Source of the DNA: Tangfeifania diversioriginum
GTDB lineage: Bacteria; Bacteroidota; Bacteroidia; Bacteroidales; Prolixibacteraceae
Reading direction: 5' to 3'
Length of the DNA: 64,000 nucleotides
Assembly (NCBI RefSeq): GCF_900141875.1
Contig: NZ_FQZE01000021.1
Coordinates: forward strand, 28,967 to 92,966
Of this stretch, positions 27,801 through 35,239 are shown piece after piece (positions within the stretch are counted from its first letter, which is position 1; every line of letters starts with the position of its first letter). Under the pieces are notes generated by a model. That model was given only the letters and a program-made list of their open reading frames with translations, was not told the DNA's origin and did not search any database. The translations under genes were made by a program, and so were the position numbers.

Positions 27801-29422
27801 TAATTGCCAAAACAAGGAACTCCACACCGGGAATTACACTCATTTCTCCGCCTCCTCACCATGATATTTATTCAATAGAGGATTTGGCGCAGCTGATTTA
27901 TGACTTGAAAATTACCAATCCAAAAGCTGCCGTTTCAGTAAAATTAGTTTCCGAAGATGGGGTGGGGACCATTGCTGCAGGTGTATCTAAAGCATTTGCC
28001 GATGTCATTACCATTGCAGGTACTTCCGGTGGAACAGGTGCCAGTCCGGCCAGTTCTATTAAACATGCCGGAATGCCCGTTGAACTGGGAATTGCCGAAA
28101 CTCAACAAACGCTTGTTCTTAACAACTTACGCGGAAGGGTAAAACTCCAGGTTGACGGACAGTTGAAAACAGGACGAGATGTTATTTCGCTTGCCTGCCT
28201 GGGAGCCGAAGAGTTTGGTTTTTCAACCGCTCCGCTGATTGCACTGGGCTGCGTTATGATGCGTAAATGCCACATGAATACCTGCCCGGCAGGTATTGCA
28301 ACCCAGGATGAGTCGCTGCGGAAGAGGTTTATTGGAAGGGCAGAATATACCATTAACTTTTTCAGGTTCCTGGCCAAAGAAGTCAGGGAATACCTTGCTG
28401 AAATGGGATACCGGAAATTTGAAGATATTGTGGGACGCACCGACTTGCTGGAGGTTGATCCTGAGGTAGTAAACTGGAAATCAAAAAATGTTGATTTCTC
28501 AGATTTGCTGTACATGCCCGATGAAGCGAAACAATTCCCGATTCATAATATTCATCCCAATACAAAGAAAATTGAAGGGCACATTGATTTGGACCTGATT
28601 AAGGAAGCCAAAAAAGCCATTAAAGGGGCCGAAAAAGTTTGGATTTCACACAAGATTATAAACGTTGACAGGACAACCGGAGCGATGTTGTCGGGCGAAA
28701 TTTCCAAAAAATATGGCGAAGAAGGTTTGCCCGATGATACCATAAACTGCACGTTCCACGGTACGGCAGGCCAGAGTTTTGGCGCCTTTTTGGTGAAAGG
28801 GGTTACTTTCAGGCTCGAGGGCGATTCCAACGATTATATTGGAAAAGGGCTCTCCGGAGGGAAAATTATTGTCGTTCCCCCATTCGGAACAGCATTTAAA
28901 CCCGAAGAAAATATTATTGTGGGAAACACTTCCTTTTACGGTGCCACGCGCGGCGAGGCCTACATCAGGGGAGTTGCCGGAGAGCGTTTTGGTGTCCGGA
29001 ACTCGGGTGTGCATGCCGTTGTTGAAGGCACCGGCGACCATTGCTGCGAATATATGACCGGCGGAAGGGTGGTGGTACTCGGCTCAACAGGCCGTAACTT
29101 TGCTGCCGGAATGAGCGGTGGAATTGCTTATGTGCTCGACAGAACAGGCAATTTCGATTATTACTGCAACAAAGGTCTTGTTGATTTAACCCCGGTGGAA
29201 GATAAAAGCGATGTAACCGAATTGCAGACGCTTATCAACAACCACCTGCTTTACACACACAGTACACTTGCCGCCGAAATTCTCACCAACTGGGAAGAAT
29301 ACCTTCCCAAATTTGTGAAAGTTATTCCATTCGAATACAAAAAAGTGCTGGAAGAACAAAAGCTGGTAGAGCTGCAACAGAAATTGCAGTTAACGGAAGA
29401 CGATCCGTCGCGGCATGAGTAA
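24896..29422 (+). CDS. gltB: Glutamate synthase large subunit
   Basis: GOGAT large subunit: glutamine plus 2-oxoglutarate to two glutamates. 1508 residues. The class II amidotransferase Cys is Cys23 in DNCGIGFVAH, so a 22-residue propeptide (starting MTMQMRLPEAKGLYNP) is removed. Then come the central domain, the FMN-binding synthase domain (EGGENPERFG, then IAGTSGGTGASP), the 3Fe-4S cysteines in CVMMRKCHMNTCPAG about residue 1119, and the C-terminal beta-helix GXGXG domain. gltD follows after 35 bases. With amt-glnK in the same window this is the ammonium-assimilation set. Confidence 0.97.
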   Translation: MTMQMRLPEAKGLYNPANEHDNCGIGFVAHIKGNPSHDIIRKGLDVLRNMDHRGAISADNSTGDGAGMLLQIPHDFITRELKLDVGEPGKYGTGLIFLPKDTKEAELCIEVLSKHIKTEGLTLVGYRDVPVDSSAPGEIAKSNEPFIKQVFVKADLESDVLERKLYIVRKLVEKEILNSNLKCKENFYQPSLSAKVIVYKGMLTPDQLAAYYIDLKNEQFKSAIALVHSRFSTNTFPTWDLAQPFRIVAHNGEINTVKGNRLWMQAREALMKSEVFGEDLKKLLPVIEPGKSDSASFDNVLEFLHMAGRTLPHSLCMMIPESFNEKNPIPESLKAFYEYHSTIMEPWDGPASMVFSDGRYIGGTLDRNGLRPSRYVITKNDLIVMGSEVGVQAFPPEDIVSKGRLRPGKILLVDTQLGIIIPDEEVKSQLSHRNPYDMWLKENRLLMDDIKVKKRVPSAIDNFATYSKAFGYSKEEMYDLIKPMSEKAAEPTSSMGNDVPPAVFSDKPKRFFEYFKQMFAQVTNPAIDPIREGLVMALTNYIGSLHSNILVETPEHCKLIKFKSPIVTNTDLGKIKDLKDEMFSHKVIQMVFPVKKGVKGFEAALDKMLKDAEWAVDNNKNYIILSDRKISEEQAPIPSLLGVAMVHHHLIKKQKRMQVGIIVETAEAREVTHFALLLGYGASVINPYLAFAAIDYMVKEGKIDLEYKEARKNYIKAIDKGLLKVFSKMGISTLRSYHGAQIFESIGVSKALIDKYFTGTAAKISGIGLEEICKEATLFHEKAYKKEAAPKPFSFENNGVYAWRKNGEHHAWNPETIGLLQWSTRTNDFAKFKEFTSLVDKQNRKPAFIRSHFNFKKNPIPIEEVEPEEAIMKRFVTGAMSYGSISKEAHEALAITMNTIGGRSNTGEGGENPERFGTNRNSKIKQVASGRFGVTNNYLINAEELQIKIAQGAKPGEGGQLPGYKVDKIIAKTRNSTPGITLISPPPHHDIYSIEDLAQLIYDLKITNPKAAVSVKLVSEDGVGTIAAGVSKAFADVITIAGTSGGTGASPASSIKHAGMPVELGIAETQQTLVLNNLRGRVKLQVDGQLKTGRDVISLACLGAEEFGFSTAPLIALGCVMMRKCHMNTCPAGIATQDESLRKRFIGRAEYTINFFRFLAKEVREYLAEMGYRKFEDIVGRTDLLEVDPEVVNWKSKNVDFSDLLYMPDEAKQFPIHNIHPNTKKIEGHIDLDLIKEAKKAIKGAEKVWISHKIINVDRTTGAMLSGEISKKYGEEGLPDDTINCTFHGTAGQSFGAFLVKGVTFRLEGDSNDYIGKGLSGGKIIVVPPFGTAFKPEENIIVGNTSFYGATRGEAYIRGVAGERFGVRNSGVHAVVEGTGDHCCEYMTGGRVVVLGSTGRNFAAGMSGGIAYVLDRTGNFDYYCNKGLVDLTPVEDKSDVTELQTLINNHLLYTHSTLAAEILTNWEEYLPKFVKVIPFEYKKVLEEQKLVELQQKLQLTEDDPSRHE

Positions 29423-29457
29423 AAATTAGTATTAACTGAAAAATTCGACAATAAGAT

Positions 29458-30885
29458 ATGGGAGATCCAAAAGGTTTTATGACTGTTCCCCGGCAAAATG
29501 CGGGGTATCGTCCGGCAAAAGAGCGAATTTATGACTTCGGCGAAGTGGAGCAAACGCTTAATATAAACGACAGGAAATTACAGGCTTCGCGGTGCATGGA
29601 TTGTGGCATACCTTTTTGCCACTGGGGCTGCCCTGTGGGTAGTAAAATTCCTGAATGGCAGGATGCACTTTACCGCGGAAACAAAGAGGAAGCTTATGCT
29701 ATTCTGCAATCAACAAACAGTTTCCCTGAAATTACAGGGAGGATTTGTCCGGCGCCCTGCGAAAAATCGTGTGTGCTTGAAATTCACGAGGAGCCGGTAA
29801 CCATTCGCGAAAATGAATGTGCTACCATTGAACAGGCTTTTGAAGCCGGGTTGGTCACACCTAATCCGCCGCAAATTCGCACGGGGAAAAAAGTGGCTGT
29901 TATTGGCTCCGGTCCGGCCGGACTTTCTGCCGCCGATCTTTTAAATCAGGCCGGTCACCTTGTTACTGTTTTCGAAAAGAACGACGCCGTTGGCGGCCTG
30001 CTTCGTTACGGGATTCCGGATTTCAAACTGAATAAGAGGGTAATCGATCGCCGCTTATCGATATTTGTTGATGAAGGCATTGAATTTAAAACCGGAGTTC
30101 ATGTTGGGAATGATATTTCGAAAGAAGAACTTTTAAAAGAATTTGATGCGGTTTTGCTGGCCGTTGGTGCTGAAAATCCGCGTAATTTACCCGTGAAAGG
30201 TCGTGATTTGGAAGGCGTGCATTATGCAATGGATTTTCTTACCCGCCAGAACAAAATTGTTGCCGGGCAAAAGTTGCCCGAAGATGATATGATTTCAGCC
30301 AAAGGGAAAAATGTGCTGGTAATTGGCGGCGGCGATACAGGCTCGGACTGCGTGGGTACTTCCATTCGCCAGCAGGCTAAATTGGTAACACAAATTGAAA
30401 TTCTTCCCAAACCGGGCGAAAAACGTGGCGATAAAGATCCCTGGCCCTACTGGCCCAATATTTTGCGCACTTCGAGTTCGCACGCGGAAGGTTGCGAACG
30501 CCGCTGGAGCCTTTCAACCAAACAGTTTATTGGCGAAAACGGAAAGTTGAAACAGGTAGAAGTGGTGCAGGTGGAATGGGAAAAAGATGAAACAGGGCGT
30601 TTCAGGATGAAAGAAATTCCCGGCACTGACGAACTGCTCGATGTTGATTTGGCGCTCTTGTCAATGGGGTTCACCCAACCGGTGCACAGTGGTTTGCTGG
30701 ATACGCTCGGCGTTGAGTACGACCAGCGGGGAAATGTGAAAGTGGATGAATATAAACAAACGTCAGTGGAAAAAATATTTGCTGCCGGCGATTCGGAAAA
30801 AGGGGCCAGTCTGGTGGTGCATGCCATTGAAGCCGGGAAGGTTGCTGCCCGGGGCATAGATGCATTTTTAGCCGAAAGCAAATAA
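29458..30885 (+). CDS. gltD: Glutamate synthase small subunit (NAD(P)H, FAD, Fe-S)
   Basis: 475-residue electron-input subunit of GOGAT. N-terminal Fe-S domain with Cys46, 49, 54 and 58 (CMDCGIPFCHWGC) and a second set in GRICPAPCEKSC. The FAD-binding fold VAVIGSGPAGLSAADLL begins near residue 145 and the NAD(P)H-binding fold VLVIGGGDTGSDCVG near residue 285. Ends with the FAD-closing block IFAAGDSEKGASLVVHAI. Same operon as gltB; a terminator follows. Confidence 0.96.
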   Translation: MGDPKGFMTVPRQNAGYRPAKERIYDFGEVEQTLNINDRKLQASRCMDCGIPFCHWGCPVGSKIPEWQDALYRGNKEEAYAILQSTNSFPEITGRICPAPCEKSCVLEIHEEPVTIRENECATIEQAFEAGLVTPNPPQIRTGKKVAVIGSGPAGLSAADLLNQAGHLVTVFEKNDAVGGLLRYGIPDFKLNKRVIDRRLSIFVDEGIEFKTGVHVGNDISKEELLKEFDAVLLAVGAENPRNLPVKGRDLEGVHYAMDFLTRQNKIVAGQKLPEDDMISAKGKNVLVIGGGDTGSDCVGTSIRQQAKLVTQIEILPKPGEKRGDKDPWPYWPNILRTSSSHAEGCERRWSLSTKQFIGENGKLKQVEVVQVEWEKDETGRFRMKEIPGTDELLDVDLALLSMGFTQPVHSGLLDTLGVEYDQRGNVKVDEYKQTSVEKIFAAGDSEKGASLVVHAIEAGKVAARGIDAFLAESK

Positions 30886-30916
30886 ATTAACTTCAGAATT
30901 TTTAATTGATAGCAGG

Positions 30917-30948
30917 GAGTGTCTCGTTTTACCGGGCACTCTTTTTTA
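30917..30948 (+). terminator. Terminator behind gltD, overlapping the convergent gene's stop
   Basis: GAGTGTCTCG pairs with CGGGCACTC (with wobbles) followed by six Ts. The T-run overlaps the stop codon of the convergent acyltransferase at 30946. Confidence 0.8.
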
Positions 30949-31884
30949 TGTTGTCAGCGGAATATCAGCTGGTCGCTGATGTTTCCATCGGCGGTGCGAC
31001 CACAAATAGTGCTCGGGTTCTTTGGCGATTATTTCTTCCATTTTGCGCACATATCCCAGTAAAATTTCATTTGGTTCCACATCTTTAGGGTTCAGGAACA
31101 ACGGCACGAGATGTACTTTGTATTTTCCTCTCGCTATTTTGGTAACCTGCTGGAAAAACACCGGTTGATTGGTTCTGGCTGCAATTTTTTCCGGCCCAGA
31201 AAAAAACGGAGCTTCGCGGTTCAGAAAAACAGTCCAGAATTTTGAGTTGCGGGGCGGCGTTTGGTCGGCCCCAAGCCACAACGCTGTTGGAATGCCTTTG
31301 CGGTGATACGCTATGGTTGCCCGCCCGGAGTGGTGAACCGGAATGCATTTGCCGCCCCATTTTTCGCGCGAATGCAGCATGAATTTTTCCATGGACTGGT
31401 TGCCGCGTACAGGGTTGTATATCATTAACCCTAAATGTTTTGCCTTATTCTGGACAAAGCTGCACCACTCCCAGTTGTTGTGGTGCATGGCCAAAATGAT
31501 TATGCTTTTTCCTTCTTTGTAATATTTATCAACAAGTTCAAGCCCGGTAAATGAAATCCGCTTATCCATCTGGCGCTCATCCATGCTGTGAAGTTTAATT
31601 GTTTCCACCATTAAATCGGCCAGGTGGCGGTAAAATTTGCGGGCAATATTTTTCAATTCGTTTTCCGGTTTTTCGGGGAATGCATGGCGAAGATTATCGA
31701 AAACCACCCTGCGACGGTACCTGAAAACGTGTTGTACAAAAAAGTTCAGCACATCAGATATTCCAAAAAGCACCCAAAACGGCAACAACGAAATTAAATA
31801 GAGCAACCCGGTAATCATCCGGTTGAGGTTTTTCTTAAGGAAACCTTCGTGGTAGCGTTTATCCTTTTTTGCCAGTTCGTTCAT
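30946..31884 (-). CDS. Lipid A biosynthesis acyltransferase (LpxL/HtrB family), copy 2
   Basis: 312 residues from the ATG at 31884; upstream codons would run into the neighbouring gene. An N-terminal membrane anchor (TGLLYLISLLPFWVLFGISD) precedes the cytoplasmic acyltransferase domain with the catalytic HHNNWEW (H-x4-E), an LGADQTPPR segment and WSHRRWKHQRP near the end. LpxL-type enzymes add secondary acyl chains to lipid A on the inner membrane. It lies 26 bases behind a homologue (31911) sharing ADQTPP, VFLNRE, VFFQ and YLWSH, so it is a tandem duplication. Confidence 0.9.
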   Translation of the reverse strand: MNELAKKDKRYHEGFLKKNLNRMITGLLYLISLLPFWVLFGISDVLNFFVQHVFRYRRRVVFDNLRHAFPEKPENELKNIARKFYRHLADLMVETIKLHSMDERQMDKRISFTGLELVDKYYKEGKSIIILAMHHNNWEWCSFVQNKAKHLGLMIYNPVRGNQSMEKFMLHSREKWGGKCIPVHHSGRATIAYHRKGIPTALWLGADQTPPRNSKFWTVFLNREAPFFSGPEKIAARTNQPVFFQQVTKIARGKYKVHLVPLFLNPKDVEPNEILLGYVRKMEEIIAKEPEHYLWSHRRWKHQRPADIPLTT

Positions 31885-31910
31885 TTGTGTAATTTCTGAA
31901 AAATTATATT

Positions 31911-32804
31911 TTAACCTTGCAGCGGGACTCCTTCGGGGCGTTCGTACTTCCAGCGTTTGTGCGACCACAAGTAATATTCGGGCTGCCGGTATATTACTCC
32001 TTCCATTTTATTGATATAGACTTTCATTATTTCAGCCTCGCTTTTGTCTTTCGGGTTTTCAAACAATAGTTCAAATTCCGACTCGTATTTACCGCGCTCC
32101 TTTTTTATTATTTTCTGAAAAAATACCGGGTGGTTAAATCGTTTTGAAATGGATGCCGGACCGGGGTAAAACATGGTTTCACGGTTCAGGAAAACCATCC
32201 AGAATTTGTGAAAGAATGGCGGCGTTTGGTCGGCTGCCAGCCAGGTGAAAACCGGCTCGCTGTTTTTTTGTGCTGCAATCAAAGTCCTTAAAATAAGCGA
32301 ATTTGAAATGAGTGAAGCTCCCGTTTTTTCACGTGACTGATTCAGGTATGCATCGAATTTTGGGTTGTGCAGCGGTTTGTACACGCCCAGTATTTTATGT
32401 TTCAAACTGAGCGGAAGGCAGCTGCTCCACTCCCAGTTATTGTAATGCATGGTGAGCACAACCACACTCCGTCCTTTTTCGTAATAATTGTTTAGTTGCT
32501 CTGTATTCTTAAAAATCATTCGTTCCCGGAAATCCTTTTCAGTCATTCCGCCCATTTTAATGGTTTCAACAATTAAATCGCACAGGTGCCGGTAATATTT
32601 TTTGGCAATTTGATTTATCTCTTTTTGTTGCTTTTCGGGAAATGTTTTTCTTAGGTTTTCCTGCACAACATTTTTGCGGTAACCGGCAATATAATAAACC
32701 ATCACAAACAAAATGTCCGATAAAAAATAGATAATTTTAAATGGCATTCTGGCTATCTGTTTCAGAAAAATGAGTCCAATATCTGTTGTAAATGCTGGTT
32801 TCAT
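31911..32804 (-). CDS. Lipid A biosynthesis acyltransferase (LpxL/HtrB family), copy 1
   Basis: 297 residues, N-terminal membrane segment (IIYFLSDILFVMVYYIAG), catalytic HYNNWEW (H-x4-E), then LAADQTPPFF, MVFLNRETMFYPGP and YLWSHKRWKYERP. Same family and order of motifs as the gene behind it (30946), yet clearly diverged, as expected if the two add different acyl chains or at different positions. Transcribed first of the pair. Confidence 0.9.
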   Translation of the reverse strand: MKPAFTTDIGLIFLKQIARMPFKIIYFLSDILFVMVYYIAGYRKNVVQENLRKTFPEKQQKEINQIAKKYYRHLCDLIVETIKMGGMTEKDFRERMIFKNTEQLNNYYEKGRSVVVLTMHYNNWEWSSCLPLSLKHKILGVYKPLHNPKFDAYLNQSREKTGASLISNSLILRTLIAAQKNSEPVFTWLAADQTPPFFHKFWMVFLNRETMFYPGPASISKRFNHPVFFQKIIKKERGKYESEFELLFENPKDKSEAEIMKVYINKMEGVIYRQPEYYLWSHKRWKYERPEGVPLQG

Positions 32805-32847
32805 AGTTGATTGAAAGATGCAGCAAAACTACATTTTTTAAAGCACA

Positions 32848-32881
32848 TTTGGACATAAAACCTTTTTCCTTTTTATCTTTG
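32848..32881 (+). promoter_or_regulatory. Candidate Bacteroidota promoter for the GDPD gene
   Basis: TTTG (32848-32851), 22-base spacer, TATCTTTG (32874-32881, full TAnnTTTG match). It ends 20 bases before the ATG at 32902. The best promoter-like match in the window. Confidence 0.6.
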
Positions 32882-32901
32882 GGCATAAAATAAAATTTAC
32901 C

Positions 32902-33678
32902 ATGAAGTATCAGATAACACTATTATTCGCATTTTTTACATTCGGAGTATTGGCCCAGCCAACAATAATTGCCCACCGCGGAGCTTCCTATCTGGCACCT
33001 GAAAATACCGTGGCAGCCGCCAACCTGGCCTGGGAACTTGGAACCGATGCTGTGGAGGTGGATGTTTACCTTACCAAAGACAAAAAAGTAATGGCCATTC
33101 ATGACAAGGACACAAAACGAACCAGTCCCGGTGAAAACAGCTATGTAATAAAAGACACACCCTCGGAAGTGTTGCGCGAACTCGATGCCGGCGCATGGAA
33201 AGACGAAAAGTACAGGGGCGAAAAAATTCCCTTTCTTTCCGAAGTTATTGAAACAATACCGGCGGGGAAAAACCTGGTTGTTGAAATAAAGAGCGGAAGT
33301 GAAATTATTCCGTATCTTAAAAGTGTTGTTGAAAATAGCGGGAAACAAGACCAGATCATTTTTATCGCTTTTGGCTGGGAAACAATTCTCGAAACAAAAA
33401 ATGTATTCCCCGGCAATAAATGCTACTGGCTCAGTTCAGTAAAAGAAGGACTGGAAGAAAAGATGGAACAGGCAGCAGGTGTCGGTCTGGAAGGCATAAA
33501 CCTGAACTACAAAATTGTGGACAAAGAGTTGGTAGAAAAAGCTGGTAAATACAATCTGGAAGTATTGGTGTGGACGGTTGACAACCCTGAAATTGCCATG
33601 GAATTGAAACAGGCCGGAGTGGTTGCCATTACCACCAATCGCCCTAAGTGGCTGAAGGAAGAAATGGAGAAACTGTAG
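32902..33678 (+). CDS. Exported glycerophosphodiester phosphodiesterase
   Basis: 258 residues. A signal peptide ends FGVLAQ/P, so the enzyme is periplasmic. GDPD landmarks: AHRGASYLAPENTVAA with the catalytic His and Glu, EVDVYLTKDKKVMAIHDKD with the metal-binding Glu/Asp and second His, and VEIKSG. It hydrolyses deacylated phospholipid diesters to sn-glycerol 3-phosphate plus alcohol. GlpQ/UgpQ type; no transporter is adjacent. Confidence 0.93.
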   Translation: MKYQITLLFAFFTFGVLAQPTIIAHRGASYLAPENTVAAANLAWELGTDAVEVDVYLTKDKKVMAIHDKDTKRTSPGENSYVIKDTPSEVLRELDAGAWKDEKYRGEKIPFLSEVIETIPAGKNLVVEIKSGSEIIPYLKSVVENSGKQDQIIFIAFGWETILETKNVFPGNKCYWLSSVKEGLEEKMEQAAGVGLEGINLNYKIVDKELVEKAGKYNLEVLVWTVDNPEIAMELKQAGVVAITTNRPKWLKEEMEKL

Positions 33679-33727
33679 TTTATTATCATCCTCGTTTCGT
33701 TCTTTTGAAAATCAAAAATCTGCTAAA

Positions 33728-35236
33728 ATGAAACTTTTTACCACAAAACAAATTGCCGAAATCGATAAGTTTACCATTGAAAATGAACCTGTTGCCGATA
33801 TCGATTTGATGGAGCGGGCCGCTATGCAGGTTTCCAACTGGCTGGTTTTTCGTTTTACAACTGAACAGCGGATGTTATTTTTTGTGGGGCCGGGCAACAA
33901 TGGTGGCGATGCGCTGGCCATTGCCCGCCAGATGGCTGATTTCAATTTTTGGTGCGAAGTATTTTTGCTCGATCTGGGAAAAGAGCTGAAAGGTTCGCCG
34001 GCCATCAACTGGCGGCGGCTTGAGAAACAGGGCAAAGTCAAACTTGCAAAAATTTCCAAACTCGATGAATTCCCCGAAATCGAACCGACGGATGTTTTCC
34101 TCGACGGGTTGTTTGGTTCCGGCTTAACACGACCGTTGAAAGGATTGCCGGCTGAAATCGTGGGCAAAATAAATGAACTGCCCAATACAGTTGTTGCCAT
34201 TGATGTTCCCAGCGGATTAATGGGGGAAAACAACACCGGCAATAATTTTGAAAGTATCTTAAAAGCCGATTTTACACTCACTTTTCAGTTTCCAAAAATT
34301 AGTTTTTTGTTTGCTGAGCACGAAAAGTTTACCGGCCAATGGGAGGTTTTGCCAATCGGGTTGCATCCGGGAGGGATTAAAAAAACACCCTCAGACGTGG
34401 TTTTTGTTGAAAAGGAAGATGTTGAGAAGCTGTTTCCGGCACGCTCCAAATTTTCGCATAAAGGAACCTTTGGCCACGCATTGTTGATTGCTGGCAGTTA
34501 TGGAAAAATGGGGGCCACTGTGCTCGCATCAAAAGGTTGCCTGCGTGCCGGTACTGGTTTGCTCACGGCACATGTGCCACGGCTCGGCTATTCCATTATC
34601 CAGACTGCAGTGCCGGAAGCCATGGTGAGTATCGATCCGCATGATTTAATGTTTACTGAATTTCCCGATTTGTTGCCATTCTCAGCCATTGGCATTGGCC
34701 CGGGCATTGGTTTGAAAAACAATTCACAAAAAGCACTTCACGAATTGATTGAAAAAGCAGAAGTTCCCATGGTTTTGGATGCCGATGCGCTTAATATTCT
34801 TTCAGAAGATTTGGGATGGCTAAAAAAATTGCCTGTCAATTCCATTCTTGCTCCACATCCTGGTGAGTTCAGAAGGCTGGTTGGCGATTCGGAGAATTCG
34901 TGGGAACGCATAGAAAAACAACGGAAGCTGGCGAAGGATTACAACGTTATTGTTTTGCTGAAAGGCGCGTTCAGCAGTATTGCCACGCCCGACGGAAAGC
35001 TGTATTTCAACTCCACCGGAAATCCGGGAATGGCCACAGCCGGCAGCGGCGACACGCTTACCGGAATTATCCTCGGACTGCTTGCCCGGCGCATTCCCCC
35101 GGCCGATGCTGTTGTTGCTGCGGTTTATTTACACGGTCTGGCAGGCGATTTGGCAGCTGCCGAAAAATCAGAAACAGCATTAATTGCTGGTGATGTTATT
35201 GATTTTCTGGGGAAAGCTTTTCTGGAGGTCGGGTAG
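33728..35236 (+). CDS. nnr: Bifunctional NAD(P)H-hydrate epimerase / ADP-dependent dehydratase
   Basis: Metabolite-repair enzyme of 502 residues. The N-terminal YjeF_N epimerase interconverts R and S NAD(P)HX (MERAAMQVSNWL, then GPGNNGGDALAIARQ, with DVPSGL). The C-terminal YjeF_C/carbohydrate kinase-like dehydratase removes the water (SKFSHKGTFGHALLIAGSYG, then LDADALNIL, APHPGEFRRL and the GNPGMATAGSGDTLTGI site). Both halves look intact. It ends 3 bases before the stop of the convergent histidine kinase. Confidence 0.95.
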   Translation: MKLFTTKQIAEIDKFTIENEPVADIDLMERAAMQVSNWLVFRFTTEQRMLFFVGPGNNGGDALAIARQMADFNFWCEVFLLDLGKELKGSPAINWRRLEKQGKVKLAKISKLDEFPEIEPTDVFLDGLFGSGLTRPLKGLPAEIVGKINELPNTVVAIDVPSGLMGENNTGNNFESILKADFTLTFQFPKISFLFAEHEKFTGQWEVLPIGLHPGGIKKTPSDVVFVEKEDVEKLFPARSKFSHKGTFGHALLIAGSYGKMGATVLASKGCLRAGTGLLTAHVPRLGYSIIQTAVPEAMVSIDPHDLMFTEFPDLLPFSAIGIGPGIGLKNNSQKALHELIEKAEVPMVLDADALNILSEDLGWLKKLPVNSILAPHPGEFRRLVGDSENSWERIEKQRKLAKDYNVIVLLKGAFSSIATPDGKLYFNSTGNPGMATAGSGDTLTGIILGLLARRIPPADAVVAAVYLHGLAGDLAAAEKSETALIAGDVIDFLGKAFLEVG

Positions 35237-35239
35237 CTA

